Shown here: positions 10,304 to 20,491 of the stretch, piece by piece
Numbering within the stretch: position 1 is the first letter of the stretch
How the letters are laid out: each line of letters begins with the position of its first letter
Origin: Beverwykella pulmonaria
Lineage: Eukaryota > Ascomycota > Dothideomycetes > Pleosporales > Melanommataceae
Direction: 5' to 3'
Length of the DNA: 64,000 nt
Assembly (NCBI GenBank): GCA_001599595.1
Contig: BCHH01000003.1
Coordinates: 627,403 to 691,402, forward strand
Program-made: the position numbers and the translations under genes
The notes under the pieces: model-generated
What the model was told of the DNA's origin: nothing
The model's input: only the letters and a program-made list of their open reading frames with translations
The model's database searches: none

Positions 10304-11128
10304 ATGAGCCCCCACAAAATAACACTTGAAACTTACCCCACCGCCCACACAACCACCATCTCAAATCCTCGCCTCCGCCTCCTGAACAAAATCAAAGCCG
10401 GCGACTTCCCCCTAATGACCTTCGTCGCCATCCCCTCGGTCCGCCAAGCCCAAATCGTCGCCTTGACCGGTCTCGATGGCATTATCCTTGACTGTGAACA
10501 CGGCCACATCTCCGACGACTCAATGCACAACTCCGTGGCCGCCATATCTGCACTCGGCGTGTCACCCGTGATCCGCATCCGCGGCCCTGCACACGATATC
10601 ATCAAACGGGCCCTCGATACTGGCGCACATGGCATCATGGTACCACAGATCAACAACGCAGAGGAGGCGGAGCAAATCGTCCAGAGCTCCAAGTTCCCCC
10701 CGTACGGCGTCCGAGGACAAGGCTCCGCGTTCCCAGCCATTGGCCACGGGCTCACAACACCAGAGTACATGAAATCTGCCAACGAGACCATCGTCACCAT
10801 GATCCAGATCGAGACGCGCGCTGGCGTCGAGAACGTCGATGCCATTGCCGCCGTGCCCGGCGTGGATATGCTGTTCATTGGGCCCAACGATCTTGCGCAA
10901 TCACTCCTTGGATATGTGCCTGCTCGGGGAGACGAACCCGAGTTTGTGGAGGCTGTTGATAGGATTATTGAGGCGGGGCGCAGGCATGGGAAGTGGGTGG
11001 GACGAATGGTTAATGATGGGGCGGCAGCAAAGGTTGCTAGGAAAAGATATGACACTGTTGCTATTACGGGCGATACGAAGGCGATTCAGAATTGGTATAT
11101 TTCTGAGTTTGAGGTGGCAAGATCGTGA
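10304..11128 (+). CDS. HpcH/HpaI-family class II aldolase (2-oxo acid aldolase)
   Basis: Metal-dependent aldolase that cleaves 4-hydroxy-2-oxo acids to pyruvate (or a related 2-oxo acid) and an aldehyde. Single exon, 274 aa, close to bacterial HpaI/GarL/RhmA length. Motifs in order: DCEHGH at about residue 63 (catalytic His region), IRIRGP, GAHGIMVPQINNAEEAEQ, PPYGVRG, MIQIETRAG with the metal-binding Glu, and DMLFIGPNDLAQSLG-type DMLFIGPNDLA with the metal-binding Asp. No organelle signal is obvious. It diverges from the ACS permease, which could supply its substrate. The closest activities could be a 2-keto-3-deoxy-sugar acid or 4-hydroxy-2-oxoglutarate type; the sequence does not decide. 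Confidence 0.93.
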   Translation: MSPHKITLETYPTAHTTTISNPRLRLLNKIKAGDFPLMTFVAIPSVRQAQIVALTGLDGIILDCEHGHISDDSMHNSVAAISALGVSPVIRIRGPAHDIIKRALDTGAHGIMVPQINNAEEAEQIVQSSKFPPYGVRGQGSAFPAIGHGLTTPEYMKSANETIVTMIQIETRAGVENVDAIAAVPGVDMLFIGPNDLAQSLLGYVPARGDEPEFVEAVDRIIEAGRRHGKWVGRMVNDGAAAKVARKRYDTVAITGDTKAIQNWYISEFEVARS

Positions 11129-12131
11129 TGAGAAAGAGATCGGGTACAGGAAGAGGAAAGAGTACTTGAGGTGAAGGTTATGCAACGTATATCAAGTGTT
11201 ATGAGGTGGAAAAAGTGATAGAATACATATCAATTCTTCAGTACAGTCAACTCCCATTAAAGCGATCGCCGATAAGCGCCTTGGAAACATTCTCAACCTG
11301 AAAAATTTCGCACTTACCCCAACTAACGATATATCGCCTCTCATACTCAAAATATCGCTCTATCAAACACTACTCCACTATGACTCCTGCCCTTCATAAG
11401 CCTATCTTACAGGCTGAATGACAAGCCCTACGACGCTATTACGCCAATACAAAGCCTCGCCCACGCCAGAGGGATCTTATCGCATTGTTCTTCATCCGCA
11501 AGCAGCCAGTCCACTATCTCTGAGTCGCTTAGCAATAACTCTAAACACCTACCACCAGCCGACATATCGTACACATGAGAGCAAGTGGCTACTGCTTAAG
11601 AAGATCCTCTCCTTGTGGTAACAATAGTTTAAGGTACAGGGTGCAAGGGTAATATACTGTGTACTATTCCCCACGCGAATTAGCTTAGTGTTGATTGCTT
11701 GTACCTTTTGGTGGTTGCTTAGTGGACCGATTGCACTTTTCTGCGACGTGACTGAATAGTTCTTTATATCAGCCTCTTCTCTTAGAGAAGGTTCTTCTGT
11801 CGACCGCATGAACACTAACGAGGGCACTTTGACGAATGCACTACGACATTGAATCTTGACACGGCAGTCTTTTCATCCTAATGATTTTTGGCTATTTGTG
11901 CAAGACCGCTCGTCTCTGAATCTCCAGGCTAAGCTTGTACCATGTATTGAGGATCTGTTTGTATTGTTTATTTGCACGAGGTCAGCTACTCGTTGGCGTA
12001 TTTTTCATTGCTTTTGTTCATGCATTTGGTCCAAGATTACCTTGTCAAGAAGCGTAGATTGCGGATGGCACAGGAACTCCATGCAGAAATTCTTCCATCT
12101 ATTCTTCATCCATTCCCTTTCCCAACACCTC
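11129..12131. other. Intergenic with transposon relic
   Basis: Spacer of 1 kb between the aldolase and RidA genes, which converge here. About half of it is the pogo-type relic at 11244-11754. I see no gene in the remainder. Confidence 0.5.
11244..11754 (+). mobile_element. Pogo/Fot (Tc1-mariner superfamily) DNA transposon relic
   Basis: The left end CAGTCAACTCCCATTAAAGC is preceded by the dinucleotide TA. The right end, read on the other strand, begins CAGTCACGTCGCAG and continues with AATCGGTCC..TAAGC, a diverged match to the left terminus (AAAGCGATCG..ATAAGC). Between them a broken frame from 11380 reads MTPALHKPILQAE, stop, QALRRYYANTKPRPRQRDLI and, after a frameshift, TISESLSNN. That is the N-terminal helix-turn-helix layout of CENP-B/pogo transposases. 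The element is only about 510 bp, without a DDE domain, so it is an internally deleted non-autonomous copy. The right TA duplication is not clean. Confidence 0.65.
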
Positions 12132-12600
12132 CTAAACCTGCGCAATACACTCAATCTCAATAACCGTCCCCTGTCCCGGCGCTACTGCCTGCAAACAACT
12201 TCTTGCTGGCATTGGTTGCGGCAAAAACTCAATATACACTTGATTCATCGCCGCAAAGTCCTTCATATCCGCTAGATACACGTTATATTTCACTACCTGC
12301 TCGAGAGAAGATCCCGAGAGCTCGAGGACCTCTTTGAGGTTTTGGAGGACCGTTTTCTGTAGTCTGTTAATTGGTGATGAGTGAGTTGGAGGGCTGGAGG
12401 GGAGGTTTACGGTTGCTTGCTTGATTTCCCCCGTCGCTGTTTGGCCAGCGCAGAAAACTAGGCCGGGAACTTTAACGGCAGGACCTGCATGTTTCGTCAG
12501 AGAATGTCACAAGGAAAAGCCTCTCATAGCTTTTCAGTCGGCACTTGCAGTTGTGAGGCTTGGTAGGAAATTTATCGCTTGAGATGAGTTGCCGAGACAT
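12132..12600 (-). CDS. RidA (YjgF/YER057c/UK114) family enamine/imine deaminase
   Basis: Hydrolyses reactive enamine/imine intermediates released by PLP enzymes or amine oxidation. Exons 12549-12600, 12411-12484 and 12132-12356 give 116 aa. Seen are MSRQLISSDKFP at the start, AVKVPGLVFCAGQTATG, KTVLQNLKEVLELSGSSLEQVV, KYNVYLADMKDF and MPARSCLQAVAPGQGTVIEIECIAQ at the end. The Arg of PARS is the catalytic substrate-binding residue, and the Glu of IEIE fits the trimer-interface pattern. Intron 1 stays in frame only with a GC donor (GCAAGT, 12548-12543) and a CTGAC branch site. The joined product lacks the usual GPYSQ stretch and is about 12 residues short, so exon 1 may be mis-set or the gene slightly decayed. 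Divergent from the 2OG oxygenase. Confidence 0.8.
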
Positions 12601-12804
12601 GTTTGCTGAAGAATGTGAAATATATGTCGTCCAAAATTGTAACGATATCAAGGAAGGCGGTGAAAAAGATGCAAGTGTTGAAGAGAGATGTGGATGTGAA
12701 TGTGAATGTCCAAGTCTCAAATGTCAACTAGAGAAAGGATAATATCTCCATAGCCCCAGCGAACGAATTCTCCTTATCTTCAAACTTGCTGTTGTTTTCT
12801 TCAT

Positions 12805-12814
12805 GGAGGAGCTC
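12805..12814 (-). promoter_or_regulatory. GAGCTCCTCC element, copy 3 (reverse)
   Basis: GGAGGAGCTC on the plus strand is the exact reverse complement of the 10-mer in the permease/aldolase promoter. Confidence 0.5.
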
Positions 12815-12880
12815 ACGCACGCACGGACTTCCAACAAAAGACCCGCCACTATGGTCCTCCGGGAATGACCTGGGCGATCT

Positions 12881-12896
12881 GGGAGGAGCTCCTCCC
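12881..12896. promoter_or_regulatory. Perfect 16-bp palindrome GGGAGGAGCTCCTCCC
   Basis: It carries the GAGCTCCTCC element in both orientations, so it is the strongest candidate operator. It lies 281 bp upstream of the RidA start and 393 bp upstream of the oxygenase start. Confidence 0.55.
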
Positions 12897-13288
12897 ACGC
12901 CAAGCGGCTAACCGCATTAGTCCTCACTCCTCCGCCCTCACCACGCGTATGGGTTGGGAGCTCTCATTATCGTAGTGAGTGAGCATGTGGTTTTCCAGAA
13001 GCGGAGGAGTAGAGTTGAAGGATGGACAAGAGCGTAATTGGAGAATGGACAAGGATGATGGCGCACTGAATGAATATCCCGTGTCGATTGTTTGGGAGAC
13101 CGAAACGTCAGTCTCTTGCCAGGTGGTACGATTCTCTCGTTGTCCCGAAGAGCTCAATTGACATGTAGAAGGTATAAGAAGAAAAGTTTCAACCGTATAC
13201 CAGTATCAGTCAAAACTACCAGTACCTACTTTCCAATATTCCTTAGCATTTCATTTACCCTCATACATAGCACATTCAAACCATCACC

Positions 13289-14659
13289 ATGGCGCCCACA
13301 GCCCCCTTTAACCCCCCTTCATCTAATATTCCCGGAAAACCCTTCGTGCCTGATTGGGTCGCCCCACCAGTTACAAAGGAAACGCACAACTTCGCCCAAC
13401 TCAAGTCAATCGACCTATCGCTGCTGGACTCAGAAGATCCCGCCGTCGTTGACGGCCTGGTGCAGAAGGTCAAACAGGCAATCCGCGATGATGGCTTCCT
13501 ATTTCTGGAGAACTATGGCGTTTCGTTGGAGCAGGTAAGTGAAAGAAAGCATGGGAAAGACAATGAGAGACACTACTAATTGCGTTGACAGCTCCATCAC
13601 CAATTTGCCCTCGCACAGTATCTGTACAACAACATCAGCGACGAGGACAAGCAACGTCTCCTATTCGACCCGGAAACTGGTGCTTGGTCAGGGTACAAGC
13701 ATCCCTATGGCTTCAAGGTACGCCCCTCATCGCTCATGTAATTGCTCCAAATTCATACTAACTCCTCAGCGCCACCGAGGCCCTCCCGATGGCATCGAGC
13801 AGTTCAACTGGTACAAGCCGGACTGGGAAGACATCAACCGCGTCCCCTCGTGCCTCCACCCATTTATGGACGAAATAGAATCCTTCTGCAACTACCTCAC
13901 GCAGTCCGTAAACAGGCGCCTTCTCGTGCTCCTCTCGCGCGTCCTCGAACTCCCCGACGATTATCTCTGGGACAACGTACAATCGCACGGGAGTCCTACG
14001 GGAGAAGGCTATTTCCGACACGCGCTGTTCCGCCCCGTACAGAAGAAGACAGAGGTGGCGTCCAAGGGCCTGAGAATGCACGGACACACTGACTTCGGAC
14101 TGACGACGCTGCTGTTTTCGGTGCCGGTATCATGTCTGCAGATTTGGGGACACGACGAGCAGTGGTACTACGTGCCGTACAAGCCAGGGGCGCTCGTCGT
14201 CAATATTGGGGATACGCTTGAGATTGTGTCTGGGGGCCACTTTAAGGCAACGCGCCACAGGGTGTACAAGCCACCTGTAGATCAGCTGCAGTTGGAGCGC
14301 CTCTCTTTGGTGCTGTTTAACAGCTCTGTGGGCGATTTGCGGATGGGGCCTGCGAAGGGTAAGTTGTTTGACTAAAACAGACTTCACGGAACATACACTG
14401 ATCACTTTGAACAGAGTCACCGCTCATCCAACGCGAGGGCTGCATCGACGAGCAGGGCGTATACAAAGAGTTCAAGGACCGCACAGCCGAAGGCAAAATT
14501 GTGCCTACCAATAAGCAGTGGCGTGAAATTCAGATTGCTACCGCGACCGACCCCACGGATACGGTGCACAACAGGGTCGGTGTTCATCAGGTTATTATCG
14601 ATGGAAAGCTCATGCACCAACGAGAGTATATGGGCGTGAAGGTCGTGCTGCCCGTATAA
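13289..14659 (+). CDS. 2-oxoglutarate/Fe(II)-dependent oxygenase (isopenicillin N synthase-like)
   Basis: Non-heme iron oxygenase that couples 2-oxoglutarate decarboxylation to substrate oxidation. Exons 13289-13534, 13592-13717, 13770-14358 and 14415-14659 give 401 aa, all with GT-AG borders. The N-terminal DIOX_N-like part has IDLSLLDSEDP and AIRDDGFLFLENYGV. The iron ligands are the His and Asp of MHGHTDFGLTTLL (about residues 226-238) and the distal His of ATRHRVYKPP. The Arg and Ser of ERLSLVLF fit the 2OG-binding R-x-S. A C-terminal extension of about 80 residues (after MGPAKE) is seen in fungal members. It diverges from RidA with shared GAGCTC boxes and converges on the C2H2 regulator. 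The substrate is unknown; a small acid or amino acid would fit the neighbourhood. Confidence 0.92.
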
Positions 14660-15171
14660 GGTACACACAGGCAGCGACATAGTGAAAATTCGAAGTCTGA
14701 TTGGATCAGCATCCGGTTGATTTGTTTAAAGAAAAACAAGGGTTGAAGTGCTTACTGTACTAAGAGAGAGCAGGCGAACGTGAGATCATGCAGTTTGAGC
14801 CTTTGCAGGTGCTCACGTATGCTTTGTCCAAATCTTATGTATTTTCAAAGCTGTGCCATTTGCGAACTCATAGGGCGGCGATAGTGAACCGTATTCCCTG
14901 ACTTTTTGATACTGACTTTGTTAAGAGAAGGCGGTCTGTGTATGTGGCATCCCAAAGTCGATCTATGTCTGCTGCGGCGTGCTGGGGCAACATGGATAAG
15001 ATATGAAAATAACGGGACACGGCAAATACTGGCACAAGTTGACGGGGACAAGAAGAGAGGAAGGCTGCAGATCATCCATCCTTGATTGACTGGAAGCACC
15101 TCGAATCCCAGACCAGAGCCTAGCCCCAACTGAAACAACGCTTGAACGCAAACAAATAACCAGTGCACCAA
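14660..15171. other. Convergent 3' intergenic region
   Basis: About 510 bp between the ends of the oxygenase and the C2H2 regulator. I see no gene or repeat. Confidence 0.5.
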
Positions 15172-17316
15172 TCACTTTTCTAGCGTATTTATACATGTCA
15201 AAATAATCTTGCCTAGCTGCCATGGCTCTCTACACCGAAACACCTTTCGTGCCCAGATCAACGCTCCCTCTACATCCCCATCAAGGACACCAACGACTTG
15301 CATGCCTCCCGATATTCCTCCTTTCACGAGTTGCCACGCAATCATGAATGCCTTATACGCATACAACGTAATCCACGGCGCCTCCGAGTCCGGCACGCCT
15401 GTGGTGTCGAGATAGCGCAAGAACCAATCGACGTGTGGCTGAATAGACTTTGCGGTATTGGATTTGCGGAGGAACTCGATGGATGGCGCCAGATATGTCA
15501 TCTGATGCAACACTGCATCGATGCTGCCTTCCACAATGCCGCCAGTGTGCGATGATGACCACATCTGCATCTCTATCATGGCCGCCTCCCACGTTGCCTC
15601 GCACAACGCTGTATGCGGTGCGTTTGTTGTTTGGGAAGACGGCGAACAGATGAATGGGTTGAGAGCAAGCAGCGATGCCCTCAGGGGTTCCAGTCGGTCC
15701 ATGCTGAGCATCCCCGTCATAGTGGACCAGCCGGACACTTCGCGAGCGCTGGAAACTAGAAATTGTGTAATGTTGATGGCACCGTAGGGATCAAATGCGG
15801 GGATTGAGTGGAGGTCATCGGACGAGAGAAAGCGTCGGACAGCATCCGTATACCGTATCCACGAACCGTGATGCTTGGCGACTAGTCGCCGATGTGCCCA
15901 CTCTCCGGACGAGGACGCCGTCCAGTAGTCTTCTGGGCAGGGTAGATCGTGCTTGATTTCTAGATGTGAGAGAGAACGAGGGATGGATAAGAATTGGTAC
16001 CACAGCGTATCGATTTGATGTACAGCGAACACTGTCCGCTTGTGTGACTCAGCCTTGATGAAGTGTCGCCATAGGGAATCCAGATCTTCGGTTGCGGTAG
16101 ATTCGATGGATATTGGCTGCATTAAACCGCCGGATCGTGCAAGAGAAATCATCTTGGAGTGCGTCTTGAGTCCGTATGCTGAGTCATCGCCACAGGAATA
16201 CAGCATGGCATAGATCTGAAGTAGCAAGTACGCTTGAACTAAGGTGACGGAATGTGTAGAGCTAGCCGTCCTCTCCTTATCAGAAGCGATAAGGGGTTGA
16301 ACTTGTTGGAAGCAACGCGCAGACAAACTTTTACCCGAGCCTTCTTGATAGCTGCAATCTGGATCCTCGCCGTACTGATACGATAGGCAAAGCATGCTGA
16401 GGAGCAGGTGATTGGGGATTTGAGTGGAGTTGAATGTTGGTCGGTGAAGGAAGGGCACAAAATGCGAGACGTAGGCGAAGAAGAGATGACAGCCCCATGC
16501 AACCTGTGCACTGGAAGGAAGCCAGTTGTCTTGTATCTGTGACATGTCCATGGATAATAGGCTGTTGGACATGCTTTGGTCGAAGTCGAAGCCGGGAACA
16601 TTTGTATTGTACGAAGCAGGTTGAGAAATGTTTCGAGGATGCATCGGTGTACTGAGTCGATGATCATGATCAAGAAAAGCGCTCTCCAATATCAGGTTCG
16701 AACTCATATCCGTCGAATTTTGCGGAATGGGGCGGATACCAGTCGACTTGCTCATGGATGTTTGTTGGGCGAATGGACCTGTGGTGACGATTTGGCTGTC
16801 ATCCCCTTCAGTGCTAGAAGGTGCACCAGGCCACATTCCGCTATCCATGTCCAGCGGCGATAGAGAAGGCGCCTCTCCTTGAGGACTTCCTCCATGGCCC
16901 CTTTGCGTGGGTGTGTGCATGTCGCGCTGTGGCCTTTTCCTAGTCCGTTTCCCGGGGTTCTCATCTTGGTCGAGATGTTTCCTCTTCATATGCCGATGAC
17001 GTAGATCCGGGCGTGAGAACGTAGCATAGCATATTTCGCAAGCGAGCGTGGCCTGGTTTGGCGAACGTGAGTGAAGCGCAGCATGTCGCTTCAGGTTCTC
17101 ATGCCTGGTGAAGCGACATTGACAGATGGGGCATTGGAATGGTTGGGTGGATAGCCGCTCTTGGAGGATGGTAGACACAGTGGAGACAGACATGACAGAC
17201 ACAAGGGCAGTATTTTGGTTGTATGAAGATGCATCGATCAGTCCTGACATCGGGGTTGGGAGCGCGTCTCCATCCCCGCAATCTGAAGCGCGGCGCATTA
17301 TCTTTCCTACTAGCAT
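15172..17316 (-). CDS. C2H2 zinc-finger transcription factor with fungal-specific regulatory domain
   Basis: Nuclear regulator, intronless, 714 aa. Two adjacent C2H2 fingers lie at about residues 60-82 (FQCPICQCRFTRHENLKRH..H) and 91-114 (LACEICYATFSRPDLRHRH..H). They are followed by a basic stretch (KRTRKRPQRD) that can serve as nuclear signal, then a Ser/Pro-rich linker. From about 270 to 640 an alpha-helical middle-homology region typical of fungal Zn regulators is recognisable (WGCHLFFAYVSHFVPFLHRP, LLLQIYAMLYSC, WRHFIKAESHKRTVFAVHQI). It sits next to the permease/aldolase and RidA/oxygenase pairs and is the natural candidate regulator of the shared GAGCTCCTCC element; RHENLKRH-type fingers commonly read G-rich triplets. 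That link is inference. Confidence 0.9.
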   Translation of the reverse strand: MLVGKIMRRASDCGDGDALPTPMSGLIDASSYNQNTALVSVMSVSTVSTILQERLSTQPFQCPICQCRFTRHENLKRHAALHSRSPNQATLACEICYATFSRPDLRHRHMKRKHLDQDENPGKRTRKRPQRDMHTPTQRGHGGSPQGEAPSLSPLDMDSGMWPGAPSSTEGDDSQIVTTGPFAQQTSMSKSTGIRPIPQNSTDMSSNLILESAFLDHDHRLSTPMHPRNISQPASYNTNVPGFDFDQSMSNSLLSMDMSQIQDNWLPSSAQVAWGCHLFFAYVSHFVPFLHRPTFNSTQIPNHLLLSMLCLSYQYGEDPDCSYQEGSGKSLSARCFQQVQPLIASDKERTASSTHSVTLVQAYLLLQIYAMLYSCGDDSAYGLKTHSKMISLARSGGLMQPISIESTATEDLDSLWRHFIKAESHKRTVFAVHQIDTLWYQFLSIPRSLSHLEIKHDLPCPEDYWTASSSGEWAHRRLVAKHHGSWIRYTDAVRRFLSSDDLHSIPAFDPYGAINITQFLVSSAREVSGWSTMTGMLSMDRLEPLRASLLALNPFICSPSSQTTNAPHTALCEATWEAAMIEMQMWSSSHTGGIVEGSIDAVLHQMTYLAPSIEFLRKSNTAKSIQPHVDWFLRYLDTTGVPDSEAPWITLYAYKAFMIAWQLVKGGISGGMQVVGVLDGDVEGALIWARKVFRCREPWQLGKIILTCINTLEK

Positions 17317-17751
17317 AATCCTCGAACGTCAATTGGACCATTCCTTCTTATCGCTTACCCACATTGCCGCTGACTCGTCTTCGGGCCGATCATTCATCGG
17401 TGTTTGAGTAGCAGTTTGCAGATGCCGGGCTAGTTATTCATCCCATCGCTGCGCCCTTTCTTTGCCTTATAGCTTATCTAGTGGCTAGACGAACTAGAGT
17501 AAGTTGTTATAGATGTGAAAGAGAATGTTATAAAACTGCGGGTTTATCGTCTTAGTAATACTATTAGCATTCGATGTTTCCAAGCTTCCATAGAATACAC
17601 CATCCGTGACCAGATTACTAGTCAACGTATCCAAACAGAATGCTATCTACGGCCAAAGTCTACCCGTCACGTCCCAAGGATCTATGTCAAAAAATCCCTA
17701 TGCCAAAGAAAACCCCCTTCTCTATGTTGTTACCGAATGTTGTGTTTCTTC
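17317..17751. other. Intergenic, regulator promoter
   Basis: About 435 bp upstream of the C2H2 gene and downstream of the MFS gene. I see no GAGCTCCTCC copy, repeat or gene. Confidence 0.45.
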
Positions 17752-19780
17752 CTAATTGTCTCTTTTGACACTGCCGTCCCCCATCCTAACCTCGCCCTCC
17801 AACAATACCTCATGCCCACTCCCTTCCCGCACCCCCTGCGCCACAATACACCCGACGACTGCCACAATAGCCATTATCCACCACGCCAGCCCCACAACCC
17901 CCATATCCAGGCCTCTGCCAAATATCCAGCCTCCCATAACCGGGCCAAATGTTCGTGTAAGACTAGACACCGACTGACCAATCCCATGCACCGTGCCAAG
18001 CACGCTCGGGTGTGGAGAGGCGTTATTAATTAAGATAGCGGTGCAAGGAAGGGCGAAGGTACGAGCTAAAACCTGTATGAATAAGACCACGGTGATGGCA
18101 GCCCAAATGAGGGCACCCGAGACCCCAGCAGGCGGTTTGGACCAGCTGGGCACTATACTCAAGAATGGAGCTAATGCATACGTGATTGGAAACAAGGCCA
18201 GAAAGATTCTATAACTCTTTGCAGCGCCGAGTCGATGACTTAGTCGCGGGTAGACAAATAGCTGCAGGGTGATTCCGATGATGCCGAGGATAGCCAGGGC
18301 AAGTCCAATGCGTGGCGGCGGAAGTGCGAGGCCACCCGTGAAATGGATGAGACCATGAGGTTTGTAGTTAGGGGGCTGCGGATGTGTGGGGTCAAAGCGT
18401 GGGGCGGAGAGGAAGATGAACCATAGGGAGTTGAAGGTGCCCACGTGCATGGCAAGTATGCCGTGGGCAAAGAGGGTCATAATCAAGTTGCGCGTCCAGA
18501 TTTGGCGAAAAGGAAGCACTCGTCGCAATAGAGGCTTGTCCCCAGCAGGTGTTTCGGGTCGTGTGGAGGTGGGCGTTTGTTGTAGCTCCATATCCTGCAC
18601 TTCCGATGACGTGGAGGGGACAGCGGAATATCCATCTGTATTTCTCTGGCGGAACACGTGCCGGCGGATCCAGCGGCCCATACTGAGAGGGTAGTCCGGG
18701 ACATGTTTGCACAGCTCGCTAGTCTCTTCAAGGAACAGAAGTACGCTGATGGTGGATACTAGAAGAAAGATGGCGCTCATAAGGTTGGGAAGGGCGTAGG
18801 GGTACTTCTTCATCCAGTGCACGCCGTCTTTACCTCCTATTGGAGATCCAGGTCCGAAGACTGAGGGATAGCTGCCTACGGGATCAGCCAGGAGCCCGCC
18901 TATTCAAATCAGCTACAAAAGGTCATGGGGTGGCAGGGCACATAGGCATACCCAATATGGGCCCAATGATAACCCCAATGTTGAAAGTCATAGGCATGAT
19001 CAAAAAAGCCCTTGACTGATACTTCTTCTCCTTAATAATTTCGCTGATCATGGTTCTCATAACCCCGATATTCCCGTTGAGGATTCCTCCCATACACCTA
19101 AAAAACACAGCCATGGGGAAGCTATTCGAGAATCCGAATCCAATTATCGAGAGCATAGTCCCCAAAAGCCCGAACCAAATAACTCTTTTCCGGCCGCCAT
19201 GTTCCGAGTCGGCAAAGCGGCCCCAGAGGATAGCAGTCAGGAACTGTGCCGCGGGGAATGCTGCCTGAATGATGCCAGCTTGTGAGGAAATTGTGGAGTC
19301 GGGAAGGCTTGGATCAAAGGACTTGAGCTGGTAGAAGATGTATGCACCCAGTGAAGTTTGGGTCAGAGGCTCTGATAGGCGCGCTAGACTCAATACGAGG
19401 AGTTGGTCTTTTCGAGGTAATGAATGCCATGACACAAAATTTTCTTTTGCAGCCTCGAATTTTTCGGTTTCGTCGGCATGCGGGAGGGCCAAACCGGCTT
19501 GCGCGCTGGTCTTGAAGATGAGGTTCCGGGGCTGCCGATCTCGGCTTGATGAGCGCTTTGTACTTGATTCGTCGTCGCTTAGGTCCAAGGTGTTAGTACT
19601 ATTGCCCCCTATGAGGAGACCTCGCTCTCCATACTCTATGTGCTGTTTCCAGGACGACTTGGTTATGCTCCCTCTAGACGAGGTGAAGTCGGAGTCGGAC
19701 CCCGCATCCTCCGAAGCACTCGTAGAGTTGGTCCCCGACTTATTATTCAAGCTCATCAGAATATGATATCGATATCCCAA
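17752..19780 (-). CDS. MFS transporter, DHA1/ZIFL-like exporter type
   Basis: Plasma- or vacuolar-membrane drug:proton antiporter-like protein. Exon 1 18952-19780 and exon 2 17752-18899, around a 52-bp GT-AG intron, give 658 aa. A long Ser-rich cytosolic N-terminus (about 110 residues) precedes TM1 (DQLLVLSLARLSEPLTQTSL). Then come RFADSEHGGRKRVIWFGLLG, a variant of the MFS motif A loop, and IGVIIGPILGGLL (motif C, typical of exporters) split by the intron. A long central loop (about 345-420) is followed by six more helices (TM7 near MTLFAHGILAMHVGTFNSLWF) and a short basic tail. Met10 could also be the start. It lies beside the putative catabolic cluster but lacks the shared motif, so membership is uncertain. 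Confidence 0.9.
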
Positions 19781-20491
19781 TACCCAAGTGGACTAACAAA
19801 GGCCAACTTGAGAGAACAGAGAATTAGAGATAAGGGGAAAAGAAGTCTTGGGAAGGCACACGACTTATCAGCACTGGAAGAAAGCGCGAAAAGCTACTGC
19901 ACAGTCAGTCGGGAGCTAGATCGATGGGCCGGTTAACGCATGGCCACAGTCCACTACTGATTTCTATTGGTGTTGAACGACGCCTGCTATTCATCACATG
20001 CAGCAGGATGCCGGTCCAGCCGTAAGAGGCGTGGGTCTCGACGTTGGTGGCGGGGAAATATCGCACCGGAGCCAAGCATGGCTTCTCTGGAGGCGCGTGG
20101 ATGTTGAAGATGAGGAGAATTTATCGAAGCTTTCACTTCAGAACTTATATTCGGGTTGGTATTGGGCTACCAGTATAGTATGGTACCATGTTGGGTGTGC
20201 CTGGGAGAAACAGAAATTGTGGACAGCCGAAAAAAAGGTGAAGCGCTAAGCCGAAACAGGCAAGCCGATTCCGGAGCTGAACCCCGCGACGATCGACCAT
20301 TTTGCCGTTCTCTCGTCTCAATAGTGGCTCCTCCGTAAGGTCCTCGGGAATGGTAGCATTTTGCTGTCAAAGCAAATCATTTAATTATATATCCCAAGAT
20401 TGCTTAGTATAGTCAGTTACTAAAAGCAGAAGGATGAATTCAAATTTCTACCTCAGGGATTCTCAGATCAATAATATACCCTGAATCTATA
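19781..20491. other. Intergenic, MFS promoter side
   Basis: About 710 bp upstream of the MFS transporter. No gene or repeat is recognised. Confidence 0.4.

Larger units (their letters stand above)
12601..13288. promoter_or_regulatory. Divergent promoter region, RidA / 2OG oxygenase
   Basis: This 688-bp spacer contains four GAGCTC hexamers (12809, 12886, 12958, 13150). One lies in a GGAGGAGCTC and one in a perfect 16-bp palindrome. Confidence 0.6.
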
